From NCBI RefSeq assembly GCF_002078235.1, contig NZ_MSGP01000155.1, forward strand, positions 1 to 41,967: 41,967 nucleotides of DNA, in the 5' to 3' direction. Each line of letters begins with the position of its first letter. Positions within the stretch are counted from its first letter, which is position 1. The stretch comes from Streptomyces viridosporus (lineage in GTDB: Bacteria > Actinomycetota > Actinomycetes > Streptomycetales > Streptomycetaceae). A program made the translations under genes and the position numbers. Shown piece by piece: positions 1 to 10,182 of the stretch. Under the pieces are notes generated by a model. The model had not been told where the DNA came from, did not search any database, and was given only the letters and a program-made list of their open reading frames with translations.

Positions 1-1023
1 ACCCCGTCCGCCCCGCAGCCCCGGCCCGAGCCGGACCCGGTGGCGTCCCCCGGGCGGGCCCGGGGCCGGTTGTCCAAACCGGAGCTGGACCTGCTGGAGG
101 CCACCACCGTGATGTTCCGGCAGTGGGACGCCCAGTGCGGCGGCGGCCTGCGCCGCAAGGCGGTCGTCGGCCAGCTGCACGAGGTGACGGACCTGCTCCA
201 GGAGCCCCAGCCCGAGACCACCACCCGGAGGCTGTTCAAGGTCGCCGCCGAACTGGCCGAACTGGCCGGCTGGATGTCGTACGACGTCGGGCTCCAGCCC
301 ACCGCGCAGAAGTACTTCGTGCTCGCCCTGCACGCCGCCAAGGAGGCCGGTGACCGGCCGCTCGGCTCCTACGTCCTCTCCAGCATGAGCCGCCAGATGA
401 TCCACCTCGGCCGGCCCGAGGACGCCCTGGAACTCATCCACCTCGCCCAGTACGGCAGCCGGGACTGCGCGAGCCCGCGCACCCAGTCGATGCTGTACGC
501 GATGGAGGCCCGCGCCTACGCCAACATGGGCCAGCCCGGCCGGTGCAAGCGGGCGGTCAGGATGGCCGAGGACACCTTCGCCGAGGCCGCCGAGTGGGAC
601 GAGCCGGACCCCGACTGGATCCGCTTCTTCTCCGAGGCCGAGCTGTACGCGGAGAACTCCCACTCCTTCCGCGACCTCGCCTACGTCGCCGGCCGCAGCC
701 CCACCTACGCCTCCCTCGCCGAGCCGCTCATGCAGCGGGCCGTGGAGCTGTTCGGCCAGGAGAGCGGCGAGCACCAGCGGTCCTACGCCCTCAACCTGAT
801 CGGCAAGGCCACGGTGCACCTGCTCCAGCGGGAGCCCGAACAGGGCGTGGTTTTCGCCACCGAGGCCATCAAGGCGGCCAAGAAGGTCCGTTCCGAACGC
901 GTCAACACTCGTATCCGAAAGACGGTCGACACGGCCGTACGCGACTTCGGGGACCTCGCCGACGTCGTCGATCTCACCGAGCGGCTCGCGATCGAGCTGC
1001 CCGAGTCGGCGGAGGCGGTCTGA
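1..1023 (+). CDS. nsdA: NsdA-like TPR-type regulator, C-terminal part (5' end outside window)
   Basis: The reading frame is open from the first base to the TGA at 1021-1023, so only the last ~340 codons are visible. The protein is helical and built from TPR-like hairpins (for example the LQPTAQKYFVLALHAAKEAG and GQPGRCKRAVRMAEDTFAEA stretches), with no enzyme motif. Its position directly before amtB-glnK-glnD and its TPR character match Streptomyces NsdA, a negative regulator of sporulation and antibiotic production; the N-terminal part that would confirm this lies outside the window. The assignment rests on synteny and remembered family features, not on a search. A GTG at 40 could be read as a start but is internal to the open frame. 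Palindromic repeats follow the gene. Confidence 0.75.
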   Translation, partial: TPSAPQPRPEPDPVASPGRARGRLSKPELDLLEATTVMFRQWDAQCGGGLRRKAVVGQLHEVTDLLQEPQPETTTRRLFKVAAELAELAGWMSYDVGLQPTAQKYFVLALHAAKEAGDRPLGSYVLSSMSRQMIHLGRPEDALELIHLAQYGSRDCASPRTQSMLYAMEARAYANMGQPGRCKRAVRMAEDTFAEAAEWDEPDPDWIRFFSEAELYAENSHSFRDLAYVAGRSPTYASLAEPLMQRAVELFGQESGEHQRSYALNLIGKATVHLLQREPEQGVVFATEAIKAAKKVRSERVNTRIRKTVDTAVRDFGDLADVVDLTERLAIELPESAEAV

Positions 1024-1046
1024 CACTCCCGAGGAACCGTTGAGCC

Positions 1047-1131
1047 CCGGCCGCGGCCGGCCCTCCCGAACTGCCCGACTCGGCTCCCCCATGCCAGGTC
1101 ATTCGGAGGCCGGCCGCGGCCGGCCCTTTTC
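1047..1131 (+). terminator. Duplicated GC palindrome after nsdA, probable terminator
   Basis: The 17-base sequence CCGGCCGCGGCCGGCCC occurs at 1047-1063 and again at 1110-1126. Each copy is self-complementary (14 bp palindrome at 1047-1060, 18 bp at 1108-1125), and the second is followed by a short T run (CTTTTCC). Stem-loops from either copy, or pairing between the copies, could end nsdA transcription. Because each palindrome is perfect it has no unpaired loop of its own, so the structure is less certain than an ordinary terminator. Confidence 0.5.
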
Positions 1132-1286
1132 CGCGCCCGGGACGGCGCCGCCCTCGCGGACGGGGCCGCCCGCCGTGGTCTCTCCACGGGCGGTCGCCGT
1201 GCCGTGCGGTGAAGGGCACGTCACGACAGCGATCGGTGCTGTCCGGATCCGGCGGTTCACCGACCCGTAACACGCCGGGTCCCTTC

Positions 1287-1324
1287 GTCACGGCGGCGAA
1301 ACAGCGAGGGGCTTCCACCGAAAC
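1287..1324 (+). promoter_or_regulatory. GlnR operator upstream of amtB
   Basis: GTCAC (1287-1291), six bases, GAAAC (1298-1302), six bases, GGGCT (1309-1313), six bases, GAAAC (1320-1324). This is two turns of the GlnR box of Streptomyces, in which GTnAC-like and GAAAC-like half-sites alternate with 6-bp spacers; three of the four half-sites fit well. It sits about 95 bp before the amtB start. A -10-like CATAAC (1348-1353) lies just downstream, consistent with activation by GlnR under nitrogen limitation. The rest of the 1024-1419 gap holds only the palindromes described separately. Confidence 0.75.
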
Positions 1325-1352
1325 CGCGCTGCGCCAATCTCATGGCGCATAA

Positions 1353-3101
<1,749 letters not shown>

Positions 3102-3130
3102 CCGCGGTCCGACGGAACGGGAGTCGCCGG

Positions 3131-5581
3131 ATGACGGGCACGGACACGCACGACGAGACGAGGGACCCGGGGCCCGGCGGCTACGCGGCGGCCCGGCTGC
3201 GCCTCCTCACCGAGGGGGCGCGGTCCGGGCCGCCGCGCCGTACCGCCCTCGCGGGCCTCACGGACGCCTGGCTCGCCGCACTGTTCGCCGCCGGGGCACG
3301 GGAGCCGCGCGGCGTCTCCCTGGTCGCCGTCGGCGGCTACGGCCGCGCGGAGCTGTCCCCGCGCAGCGACCTCGACCTGCTCCTGCTGCACGACGGCGGC
3401 GACCCCGGGGCGGTCGCCGCCCTCGCCGACCGGCTCTGGTACCCCGTCTGGGACCTGGGCCTCGCGCTCGACCACTCCGTACGCACGCCGGGGGAGGCCC
3501 GCAGGACCGCGGGCGAGGACCTCAAGGTCCAGCTCGGACTGCTCGACGCCCGGCACCTCGCCGGCGACCTCGGCCTCACGGCCTCCCTGCGCACGGCGGT
3601 GCTGGCCGACTGGCGCAACCAGGCGCCGAGACGGCTCCCCGAACTCCAGGAGCTGTGCGCCGAACGCGCCGAACGCCAGGGCGAGCTGCAGTACCTCCTG
3701 GAACCCGACCTCAAGGAGGCGCGCGGCGGACTGCGCGACGCCACCGCGCTGCGCGCCGTCGCCGCCTCCTGGCTCGCCGACGCCCCGCGCGAGGGCCTCG
3801 TCGAGGCCCGCCGCCGGCTTCTCGACGTGCGGGACGCACTGCATCTGACGACCGGCCGTGCGACCGACCGGCTCGCGCTCCAGGACCAGGACCAGGTGGC
3901 GTCCGAGCTGGGGCTGCTCGACGCCGACGCGCTGCTGCGGCAGGTGTACGAGGCGGCCCGCGTCATCGCGTACGCCGGTGACGTCACCTGGCGCGAGGTG
4001 GGGCGTGTGCTGCGGTCCCGGGCCGCGCGGCCGAGGCTGCGCGCCCTGCTGGGCGGGGGCGGGCCCGCCGCCGAGCGCTCCCCCCTGGCCGAGGGGGTGG
4101 TGGAGCAGGAGGGCGAGGTGGTGCTCGCGCGTACCGCGCGCCCCGAACGCGACCCCGTGCTCCCGCTGCGGGCGGCGGCCGCCGCCGCGCAGGCCGGGCT
4201 CCCGCTCTCCCCGCACGCCGTACGGCGCATGGCGGCCGGGGCGCGTCCGCTGCCCACGCCCTGGCCCGCCGAGGCCCGGGAGCAGTTCGTCACCCTGCTG
4301 GGCTCCGGCCGCCCCGCCGTGGAGGTCTGGGAGGCGCTGGAGGCCGAGGGCCTGGTCACCCTGCTGCTCCCCGACTGGGAGCGGGTGCGCTGCCGGCCGC
4401 AGCGCAACGCCGTGCACCTGTGGACCGTCGACCGGCACCTCGTCGAGACCGCCGTGCGCGCCTCCGCGCTCACCCGCCGGGTCGGCCGCCCCGACCTGCT
4501 GCTGGTCGCCGCGCTGCTGCACGACATCGGCAAGGGCCGGCCCGGGGACCACTCGGTGGTCGGCGAGGTCATCGCCGGGGACGTGGCCGCCCGCATCGGC
4601 TTCGACCACCACGACACCGCGGTGATCGCCGCCCTCGTGCGCCACCACCTGCTGCTCGTGGAGACCGCCACCCGGCGCGACCTGGACGACCCGGCGACCG
4701 TGCGCGCGGTCGCCGGGGCCGTCGGCTCCCAGGGCACCCTGGAGCTGCTGCACGCCCTGACCGAGGCCGACGCGCTCGCCACCGGCCCCGCCGCCTGGTC
4801 GTCCTGGCGCGCCTCGCTCGTCGCCGACCTGGTGAAACGGGTCTCGGCGGTGCTCGCGGGGAGAGCCCCCGCCGCTTTCGAGGAGAGCGCGCCCACCACC
4901 GAGCAGGAGCGCCTCGCGCTCGAGGCGGTGGCCACGGGCGGCCCGGTGCTGGCGCTGCGGGCGCGGGCCGAGCCGCCCGCGAAGCGGCGGGAACCCGCCG
5001 GTGACCCGGAGCCGCTGGGCGTGGAACTGCTCATCGCCGTCCCCGACCAGCCGGGCGTGCTGCCCGCGGTGGCGGGGGTGCTGGCCCTGCACCGGCTGAC
5101 CGTGCGGACCGCGGAGCTGAGGGCGGTGGGCCTGCCGGACGGCGTCGAGGGGTCCGTGCTGCTGCTGGACTGGCGCGTGGCCGCCGAGTACGGCTCCCTG
5201 CCCCAGGCCGCCCGGCTGCGCGCGGACCTCGTACGCGCCCTGGACGGCACCCTGGACGTCGCCGGCCGACTCGCCGAACGGGACGCCGCCCACCCCCGGC
5301 GCCGGGGCGTGGTCGCCCCGCCGCCGCGCGTCACGGTCGCCCCGGCCGCCTCCCGGCACGCCACCGTGATCGAGGTCCGGGCCCAGGACGCGCCGGGGCT
5401 GCTGTTCCGGATCGGACGGGCGCTGGAGGACGCGGGGGTGCGGGTGCGCAGCGCGCATGTGAGCACGCTGGGCTCCAACGCGGTCGACGCCTTCTACGTG
5501 ACGACCCCCGCGGGGGCGCCCCTGCCGGGAGACGACGCGGCCTCGGCGGTCGGGAAGCTGGCGGAGACGCTCCGGGCATGA
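3131..5581 (+). CDS. glnD: GlnD, PII nucleotidyltransferase with HD and ACT domains
   Basis: An 816-residue bifunctional enzyme that modifies and demodifies GlnK; in Streptomyces this is reported to be adenylylation rather than uridylylation. Domains in order are: an N-terminal nucleotidyltransferase with GGYGRAELSPRSDLDLLL (from residue 68, with the catalytic DxD pair), a middle helical region, an HD phosphohydrolase domain with H464-D465 in LLHDIGKG, and two C-terminal ACT domains (about 634-705 and 745-816) for glutamine sensing. The ATG at 3131 has GGGAG a few bases upstream. It is the last gene of the amtB operon and is followed by a strong hairpin terminator. A 713-codon open frame on the opposite strand is a GC-bias shadow. 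Confidence 0.93.
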   Translation: MTGTDTHDETRDPGPGGYAAARLRLLTEGARSGPPRRTALAGLTDAWLAALFAAGAREPRGVSLVAVGGYGRAELSPRSDLDLLLLHDGGDPGAVAALADRLWYPVWDLGLALDHSVRTPGEARRTAGEDLKVQLGLLDARHLAGDLGLTASLRTAVLADWRNQAPRRLPELQELCAERAERQGELQYLLEPDLKEARGGLRDATALRAVAASWLADAPREGLVEARRRLLDVRDALHLTTGRATDRLALQDQDQVASELGLLDADALLRQVYEAARVIAYAGDVTWREVGRVLRSRAARPRLRALLGGGGPAAERSPLAEGVVEQEGEVVLARTARPERDPVLPLRAAAAAAQAGLPLSPHAVRRMAAGARPLPTPWPAEAREQFVTLLGSGRPAVEVWEALEAEGLVTLLLPDWERVRCRPQRNAVHLWTVDRHLVETAVRASALTRRVGRPDLLLVAALLHDIGKGRPGDHSVVGEVIAGDVAARIGFDHHDTAVIAALVRHHLLLVETATRRDLDDPATVRAVAGAVGSQGTLELLHALTEADALATGPAAWSSWRASLVADLVKRVSAVLAGRAPAAFEESAPTTEQERLALEAVATGGPVLALRARAEPPAKRREPAGDPEPLGVELLIAVPDQPGVLPAVAGVLALHRLTVRTAELRAVGLPDGVEGSVLLLDWRVAAEYGSLPQAARLRADLVRALDGTLDVAGRLAERDAAHPRRRGVVAPPPRVTVAPAASRHATVIEVRAQDAPGLLFRIGRALEDAGVRVRSAHVSTLGSNAVDAFYVTTPAGAPLPGDDAASAVGKLAETLRA

Positions 5582-5634
5582 CCTCGTCGGCCGACCACAC
5601 GTGTACCGGGCGTGCTCCCCGCCGGCGCGGGATC

Positions 5635-5673
5635 TCGTCCCTGCCCGCTCTCCGCAGCGGGCAGGGACGATTT
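5635..5673 (+). terminator. Rho-independent terminator after glnD
   Basis: A perfect 15-bp inverted repeat (TCGTCCCTGCCCGCT at 5635-5649 with its complement at 5656-5670) encloses a 6-nt loop and is followed by TTT. It separates the amtB-glnK-glnD transcript from ffh. Confidence 0.85.
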
Positions 5674-5738
5674 GCTCGCCGGGCCGGATACCCTGGAGGG
5701 CGACCCACACCACTGCCGACGCGAGGACCTACGCCGCC

Positions 5739-7289
5739 GTGTTCGATACTCTCTCCGATCGCTTGTCAGCCACCTTCAAATCCCTCCGGGGCAAGGGCCG
5801 GCTGTCCGAAGCGGACATCGACGCCACGGCCCGCGAGATCCGTATCGCCCTTCTCGAGGCGGACGTGGCCCTGCCGGTCGTCCGTACGTTCATCAAGAAC
5901 GTCAAGGAGCGCGCGCTCGGCGCCGAGGTCTCCAAGGCGCTGAACCCGGCCCAACAGGTCCTCAAGATCGTCAACGAGGAACTGGTCACCATCCTCGGCG
6001 GCGAGACCCGGCGGCTGCGCTTCGCCAAGCAGCCGCCCACCGTGATCATGCTGGCCGGTCTGCAGGGTGCCGGTAAGACCACCCTCGCGGGCAAGCTCGG
6101 CAGGTGGCTCAAGGAGCAGGGCCACTCGCCGGTGCTGGTCGCCGCCGACCTCCAGCGCCCGAACGCGGTCAACCAGCTCAGCGTCGTCGCCGAGCGCGCG
6201 GGCGTCGCCGTCTACGCGCCCGAGCCGGGCAACGGCGTGGGCGACCCGGTGAAGGTGGCCAAGGACTCCATCGACTTCGCGCGGGCCAAGGTCCACGACA
6301 TCGTGATCGTGGACACCGCCGGCCGCCTGGGCATCGACCAGGAGATGATGCAGCAGGCCGCGGACATCCGGGACGCGGTCTCGCCCGACGAGATCCTGTT
6401 CGTCGTCGACGCGATGATCGGCCAGGACGCCGTCAACACCGCCGAGGCCTTCCGCGACGGCGTCGGCTTCGACGGCGTGGTGCTCTCCAAGCTCGACGGT
6501 GACGCCCGCGGTGGCGCGGCCCTGTCGATCCGCCAGGTCACCGGCAAGCCGATCATGTTCGCGTCGAACGGTGAGAAGCTCGACGACTTCGACGCCTTCC
6601 ACCCGGACCGGATGGCCTCCCGCATCCTCGACATGGGTGACCTGCTCACCCTGATCGAGCAGGCGGAGAAGACGTTCAGCCAGGAAGAGGCCGAGAAGAT
6701 GGCCTCCAAGCTGGCGTCGAAGAAGGGCCAGGACTTCACCCTGGACGACTTCCTGGCCCAGATGGAGCAGGTCAGGAAGATGGGCTCCATCTCCAAGCTG
6801 CTCGGCATGCTCCCCGGCATGGGCCAGATCAAGGACCAGATCAACAACCTCGACGAGCGCGACGTCGACCGCACGGCCGCCATCATCAAGTCGATGACCC
6901 CGGCCGAGCGCCAGGACCCGACGATCATCAACGGCTCGCGCCGCGCCCGTATCGCCAAGGGTTCCGGTGTCGAGGTCAGCGCGGTGAAGAACCTGGTCGA
7001 GCGGTTCTTCGAGGCCCGCAAGATGATGTCCCGCATGGCCCAGGGCGGCGGCATGCCGGGGATGCCCGGGGTGCCGGGCATGGGCGGCGGCCCCGGCCGG
7101 CAGAAGAAGAAGCAGAAGCAGGCCAAGGGCAAGCAGCGCTCCGGCAACCCGATGAAGCGCAAGCAGCAGGAGCAGGAGGCCGCCGAGCGCCGCGCCGCCG
7201 CCGCGGAGGGCGGCAACGCCTTCGGGCTGCCGCAGCAGGGCGGCAAGGACTTCGAGCTCCCCGAGGAGTTCAAGAAGTTCATGGGCTGA
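5739..7289 (+). CDS. ffh: Ffh, signal recognition particle GTPase
   Basis: This 516-residue SRP54 protein binds SRP RNA and signal sequences of nascent membrane proteins and delivers ribosomes to FtsY. The N domain starts MFDTLSDRLSATFKSL. The G domain has the P-loop GLQGAGKT at 107-114, DTAGR at 192-196 and KLDGDARGG near 251. The M domain is methionine-rich with a GMPGMPG-type stretch, followed by a basic Lys/Gln tail and a C-terminal PEEFKKFMG. The GTG at 5739 is chosen because the N domain begins there and GAGG lies upstream; longer open frame exists to 5601 but would read through the intergenic region. A -10-like TACCCT at 5689-5694 after the glnD terminator may be its promoter, though no good -35 is seen. 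Confidence 0.95.
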   Translation: MFDTLSDRLSATFKSLRGKGRLSEADIDATAREIRIALLEADVALPVVRTFIKNVKERALGAEVSKALNPAQQVLKIVNEELVTILGGETRRLRFAKQPPTVIMLAGLQGAGKTTLAGKLGRWLKEQGHSPVLVAADLQRPNAVNQLSVVAERAGVAVYAPEPGNGVGDPVKVAKDSIDFARAKVHDIVIVDTAGRLGIDQEMMQQAADIRDAVSPDEILFVVDAMIGQDAVNTAEAFRDGVGFDGVVLSKLDGDARGGAALSIRQVTGKPIMFASNGEKLDDFDAFHPDRMASRILDMGDLLTLIEQAEKTFSQEEAEKMASKLASKKGQDFTLDDFLAQMEQVRKMGSISKLLGMLPGMGQIKDQINNLDERDVDRTAAIIKSMTPAERQDPTIINGSRRARIAKGSGVEVSAVKNLVERFFEARKMMSRMAQGGGMPGMPGVPGMGGGPGRQKKKQKQAKGKQRSGNPMKRKQQEQEAAERRAAAAEGGNAFGLPQQGGKDFELPEEFKKFMG

Positions 7290-7309
7290 CGCCCACGCCG
7301 TGACCGTAC

Positions 7310-7338
7310 CGGGGCGCCCCTCGCACGGGGGCGCCCCG
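7310..7338. terminator. Bidirectional hairpin between ffh and the convergent methyltransferase gene
   Basis: CGGGGCGCCCC (7310-7320) pairs with its complement at 7328-7338 across a 7-nt loop. It lies just past the ffh stop in a convergent gap, so it can serve both transcripts. There is no T run. Confidence 0.7.
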
Positions 7339-7392
7339 CAGGCGTGCCCGGCGGTCCCGGGCGCCGGCGGCGTCAGGGCACCGGCGCCGGGT

Positions 7393-8247
7393 TCACGGTG
7401 TCCGCGCGATCAGGTACCGGAACACGTTCGGCATCCACACGGTGCCGTCCTGCCGCTGGTACGGGTGGAGCGCCTCCGCCAGCTCCTTGTCCACCTGCTC
7501 CTGGCCCGTGGCGGTGATCGCCGGGTCGAACAGCCCCGTCGACCTCAGGCCCCGCACCGCGCTGTCCACGTCGGCGTAGCCGAAGGGGCAGGCCACCCGC
7601 CCGGAGCCGTCCGGCGTCAGCCCCGCCCGCCGGGCGACCCGCTCCAGGTCGTCGCGGTGCGCGGGGCGCCAGGTGCCCGCGGCGCGCAGGGGCTCCGCCA
7701 GCTCGGTGGCCACCCGGAGCACGGACGCCGTGGTGCACCGCTCCGGCGGACCCCAGCCGGCCAGGACCACGGCCGCGCCGCGCTCGGCGAGCGGCGTCGC
7801 CTCGGCGAGCAGTTCGCCGAGCCCTTCCGCGTCCCCCGCGAGACAGCCGATCGGCTCGAAGGCGGTCAGCACGGTGTACGGGGGCGCGTCCGCGCGGGCC
7901 GCGTCCGCGGGCGAGCCGTCCACGAGCCGGGTGTCCGTGGGCGTGCGCGTGTCCCGCTCGTCGGGCAGCAGCCGCTCCCGCGCGAGGGCCAGCAGGTCGG
8001 CGGAGGTGTCGACACCGGTGACCGTGGCACCGCGCGAGACCGCCATCAGCAGGGCCAGCCCGGAACCGCAGCCGAGGCCGAGCAGCCGCGTCGCGGGCCC
8101 CACGTCCAGTCGCTCGTAGACGGCCTCGAAGAGCGGTACGAGCATCCGTTCCTGTATCTCGGACCAGTCACGCGCGCGTGCACGCAGGTCCACGCGGGGG
8201 GCGGCCCCCGGGTGAGGCAGGTGCTGCCGCACGAGCGTAGGTGTCAT
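7393..8247 (-). CDS. Class I SAM-dependent methyltransferase, substrate unknown
   Basis: A 284-residue Rossmann-fold methyltransferase. The SAM-binding motif I reads LLGLGCGSGLALL, followed by an acidic TGVDTSADLLALAR motif and a later AAVVLAGWGPPER region. It resembles a family of Streptomyces proteins of this kind but I cannot name the substrate. The start is taken at the ATG at 8245-8247 (MTPTLVRQHL); a start 5 codons earlier is possible. No strong ribosome binding site is visible. The gene faces ffh convergently and is divergent from the SprT-like gene across a 558-bp gap. Confidence 0.8.
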   Translation of the reverse strand: MTPTLVRQHLPHPGAAPRVDLRARARDWSEIQERMLVPLFEAVYERLDVGPATRLLGLGCGSGLALLMAVSRGATVTGVDTSADLLALARERLLPDERDTRTPTDTRLVDGSPADAARADAPPYTVLTAFEPIGCLAGDAEGLGELLAEATPLAERGAAVVLAGWGPPERCTTASVLRVATELAEPLRAAGTWRPAHRDDLERVARRAGLTPDGSGRVACPFGYADVDSAVRGLRSTGLFDPAITATGQEQVDKELAEALHPYQRQDGTVWMPNVFRYLIARTP

Positions 8248-8805
8248 AGGTAAGCGCCCCAATCAGCCGAGAGTTGCCGCAGTGCCCGATTCCCTGGCCC
8301 CCGTGCAGTGCGCTCGCACTTCCCCCGTATGCCAGGAAACTGCCCCCTCGACGTGTCGTCCAGTGGAACGGGGCGGCGGTTTGGCAGTTGCACGTGCCAG
8401 TGGCAAGAATTCACATTCCGGCGATCCGGGACCGCGCGATCCGGTCGGGTGCGGGGTGGTGCGGATCGGTACGGACCGGGGCGGGGCGGTGCGGAGCGCC
8501 GGCGGGGCACCCGGTAGCGTGCGGTCCGGACGGGTGCGGACCGGGCCGAACGGCTCCGCCGCGAGAGCGGCCGAAAACGCCTCTTGCGCATCAGCGGGCT
8601 CTCCGCACACCGGCGCGCGGACCCTGCGTACGCGCCGGGCCGTACGTCGGCCTACGCACCACCTTGCGGTGAGCTGCGAGGCTTCTCCGCAGATCAGCGC
8701 ACCCGCCCTCGTCGGCACGCATCAGTGACAACTGACGGGTACGTGCAAATTATTTGGGATGCCCCGGAATCGGAACACAGAGGCACCCCGGCTCGTTGTC
8801 ATTAC
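8248..8805. other. 558-bp divergent intergenic region with repeats
   Basis: No gene is convincing here; the small open frames have no support. It holds a symmetric motif around TTGGCAGTTGCACGTGCCAG/TGGCAA (8381-8405, centred on CACGTG), a degenerate GGTGCGGA/GGTACGGA repeat block (about 8448-8545), and an AT-richer patch (8746-8757) near the SprT-like start. A -35-like TTGCAC (8388-8393) and TCACAT (8411-8416) with 17-bp spacing could be a rightward promoter, weak evidence only. Confidence 0.5.
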
Positions 8806-9405
8806 GTGAGCACGACACAGACACCACCTGTTCTCGCCGCAGAGCTGGCGCAGGCGTGGGCCGACATTCAGCGGCACCACCCCGAGCTGCCCGATCTTGC
8901 CGCGCCCGAGTCCCTGATCGGGGAGTCGTCGTCCGCGTGCGGTCACGAACTCTCCTTCGAACGACTGCTGCACGAAGCAGTCCACGGCGTCGCCGCCGCG
9001 CGCGGCGTGCGCGACACATCCCGTGCCGGCCGCTACCACAACCGCAGGTTCCTCGCCATCGCGGAGGAGCTGGGCCTGGACCACCCCGAGGAGCCGCATC
9101 CCAGCAGCGGTTTCTCGCTGGTCACGCTCACTCCCGAGGCGAAGCGCCGCTACCGCCCGACGATCGAACGCCTGCAGCGCGCCCTGAAGGCCCACTCCGC
9201 GGCGACCGCGGGCGACACCGCCCGCAGCTTCCGCGGCCCGGCCGCCCGGCACGGCTCCTCCGGCGGCGGCGTCCGGGTCAAGGCCGTCTGCGACTGCGGC
9301 CGCAACGTCCGCGTCGTCCCCTCGGTCCTGGCCCAGGCCCCCATCGTCTGCGGCGGCTGCGGCAAGCCCTTCCGCATCCCGGAGGTCGTGGGAGCGGCGA
9401 GCTGA
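8806..9405 (+). CDS. SprT-like zinc metalloprotease with C-terminal zinc ribbon
   Basis: This 199-residue protein (from the GTG at 8806) carries HEAVH at 56-60 and a third histidine at 78 in RYHNRRFLAIAEELGL. That spacing, followed by F and an LGL-type helix, is the SprT/Spartan-like metallopeptidase pattern (HExxH plus a downstream H). The C-terminus has four cysteines, CxC at 162/164 and CxxC at 182/185, forming a zinc ribbon, as in SprT-like proteins. Known SprT-like proteins act on DNA-bound proteins, but the role here is inference. The start is uncertain: no ribosome binding site is seen, and the frame is open back to 8584. A long hairpin terminates it. Confidence 0.7.
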   Translation: MSTTQTPPVLAAELAQAWADIQRHHPELPDLAAPESLIGESSSACGHELSFERLLHEAVHGVAAARGVRDTSRAGRYHNRRFLAIAEELGLDHPEEPHPSSGFSLVTLTPEAKRRYRPTIERLQRALKAHSAATAGDTARSFRGPAARHGSSGGGVRVKAVCDCGRNVRVVPSVLAQAPIVCGGCGKPFRIPEVVGAAS

Positions 9406-9455
9406 CCCTCTTCGGTATCTCGTGGGTACCGGACGGGCGACGACAGAACCGAACA

Positions 9456-9505
9456 GGGTGCCGGCGGCCCTGCCCACGCGGCTGAGGGCAGGGCCGCCGG
9501 CACCC
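9456..9505 (+). terminator. 20-bp perfect hairpin terminator after the SprT-like gene
   Basis: GGGTGCCGGCGGCCCTGCCC (9456-9475) is exactly complementary to 9486-9505, with a 10-nt loop. A second, smaller inverted repeat follows (ACACCGGG at 9510-9517 with 9525-9532). There is no T run, as is common for Streptomyces terminators. Confidence 0.85.
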
Positions 9506-9618
9506 CCTGACACCGGGCCGTGCACCCGGTGTGCGGCCCTCGCGGCACCGGGCGGTTCCCGGCGCGCCCCCCTCTTTTTCGCGCGCCCCTTCGGTCCGAG
9601 GGGCCCCGCGGCGTATGG

Positions 9619-9624
9619 CACAAT
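9619..9624 (+). promoter_or_regulatory. Possible -10 element of the rpsP operon
   Basis: CACAAT in the context GGCACAATGG is one of the few AT-rich spots between the terminator at 9505 and rpsP. A similar GCACAATGG occurs before the DUF2469 gene at 16515. No -35 consensus is visible, so this is tentative; the resulting leader would be about 130 nt. Confidence 0.3.
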
Positions 9625-9760
9625 GGCTAGCTGTACTCGACAGCCGCACAGGATCCCTCTCTCCTCCGGCTGACGCGTCCATCGGGCACTCGGGTACCGC
9701 AACCCCACGCGGCTTCTCTCGCCGTGCCCAACCACGTCAAATCCAGGAGAACCCACTCCC

Positions 9761-10180
9761 GTGGCAGTCAAGATCAAGCTGAAGCGTCTGGGCAAGATCC
9801 GTTCGCCTCACTACCGCATCGTCGTCGCCGACTCCCGCACCCGCCGTGACGGCCGGGCCATCGAGGAGATCGGCAAGTACCACCCGACGTACAACCCGTC
9901 GGTGATCGAGGTCGACGCCGAGCGTGTGGCGTACTGGCTCGGCGTCGGCGCCCAGCCGACCGAGCCCGTGCTCGCCATCCTGAAGAAGACCGGCGACTGG
10001 CAGAAGTTCAAGGGCGAGCCCGCTCCGGCTCCGCTGCTGCAGCAGGCCGAGAAGTCCGCCCGCCCGTCGTTCGAGGCGCTCGGCGGTGACGACGAGGGCA
10101 AGGGTGAGGCGATCACCCAGAAGAAGAAGGCTGAGAAGAAGGACGAGGCCGCCGCCGAGTCCGCGTCGACCGAGGCCTGA
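9761..10180 (+). CDS. rpsP: 30S ribosomal protein S16
   Basis: A 139-residue protein beginning [19 protein letters not shown] after the initiator, the S16 signature, with [18 protein letters not shown] following. S16 is needed for 30S assembly. It is longer than the ~80 residues of the E. coli protein owing to a Lys/Glu/Ala-rich C-terminal extension (about residues 110-139), typical of actinobacteria. The GTG at 9761 has an AGGAG site about 8 bases upstream. It leads the operon rpsP-khpA-rimM-trmD-rplS; khpA follows after 2 nt. Confidence 0.96.
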   Translation: MAVKIKLKRLGKIRSPHYRIVVADSRTRRDGRAIEEIGKYHPTYNPSVIEVDAERVAYWLGVGAQPTEPVLAILKKTGDWQKFKGEPAPAPLLQQAEKSARPSFEALGGDDEGKGEAITQKKKAEKKDEAAAESASTEA

Positions 10181-10182
10181 GC

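Noticed and set aside
5639..5667. The glnD/ffh hairpin considered as an operator
   Set aside because: Stem length, position after the stop and the following T run fit a terminator better.
8440..8560. The GGTGCGGA-type repeats considered as a CRISPR or mini-satellite array
   Set aside because: Repeat units are short, degenerate and irregularly spaced, with no spacers and no cas genes in the window.
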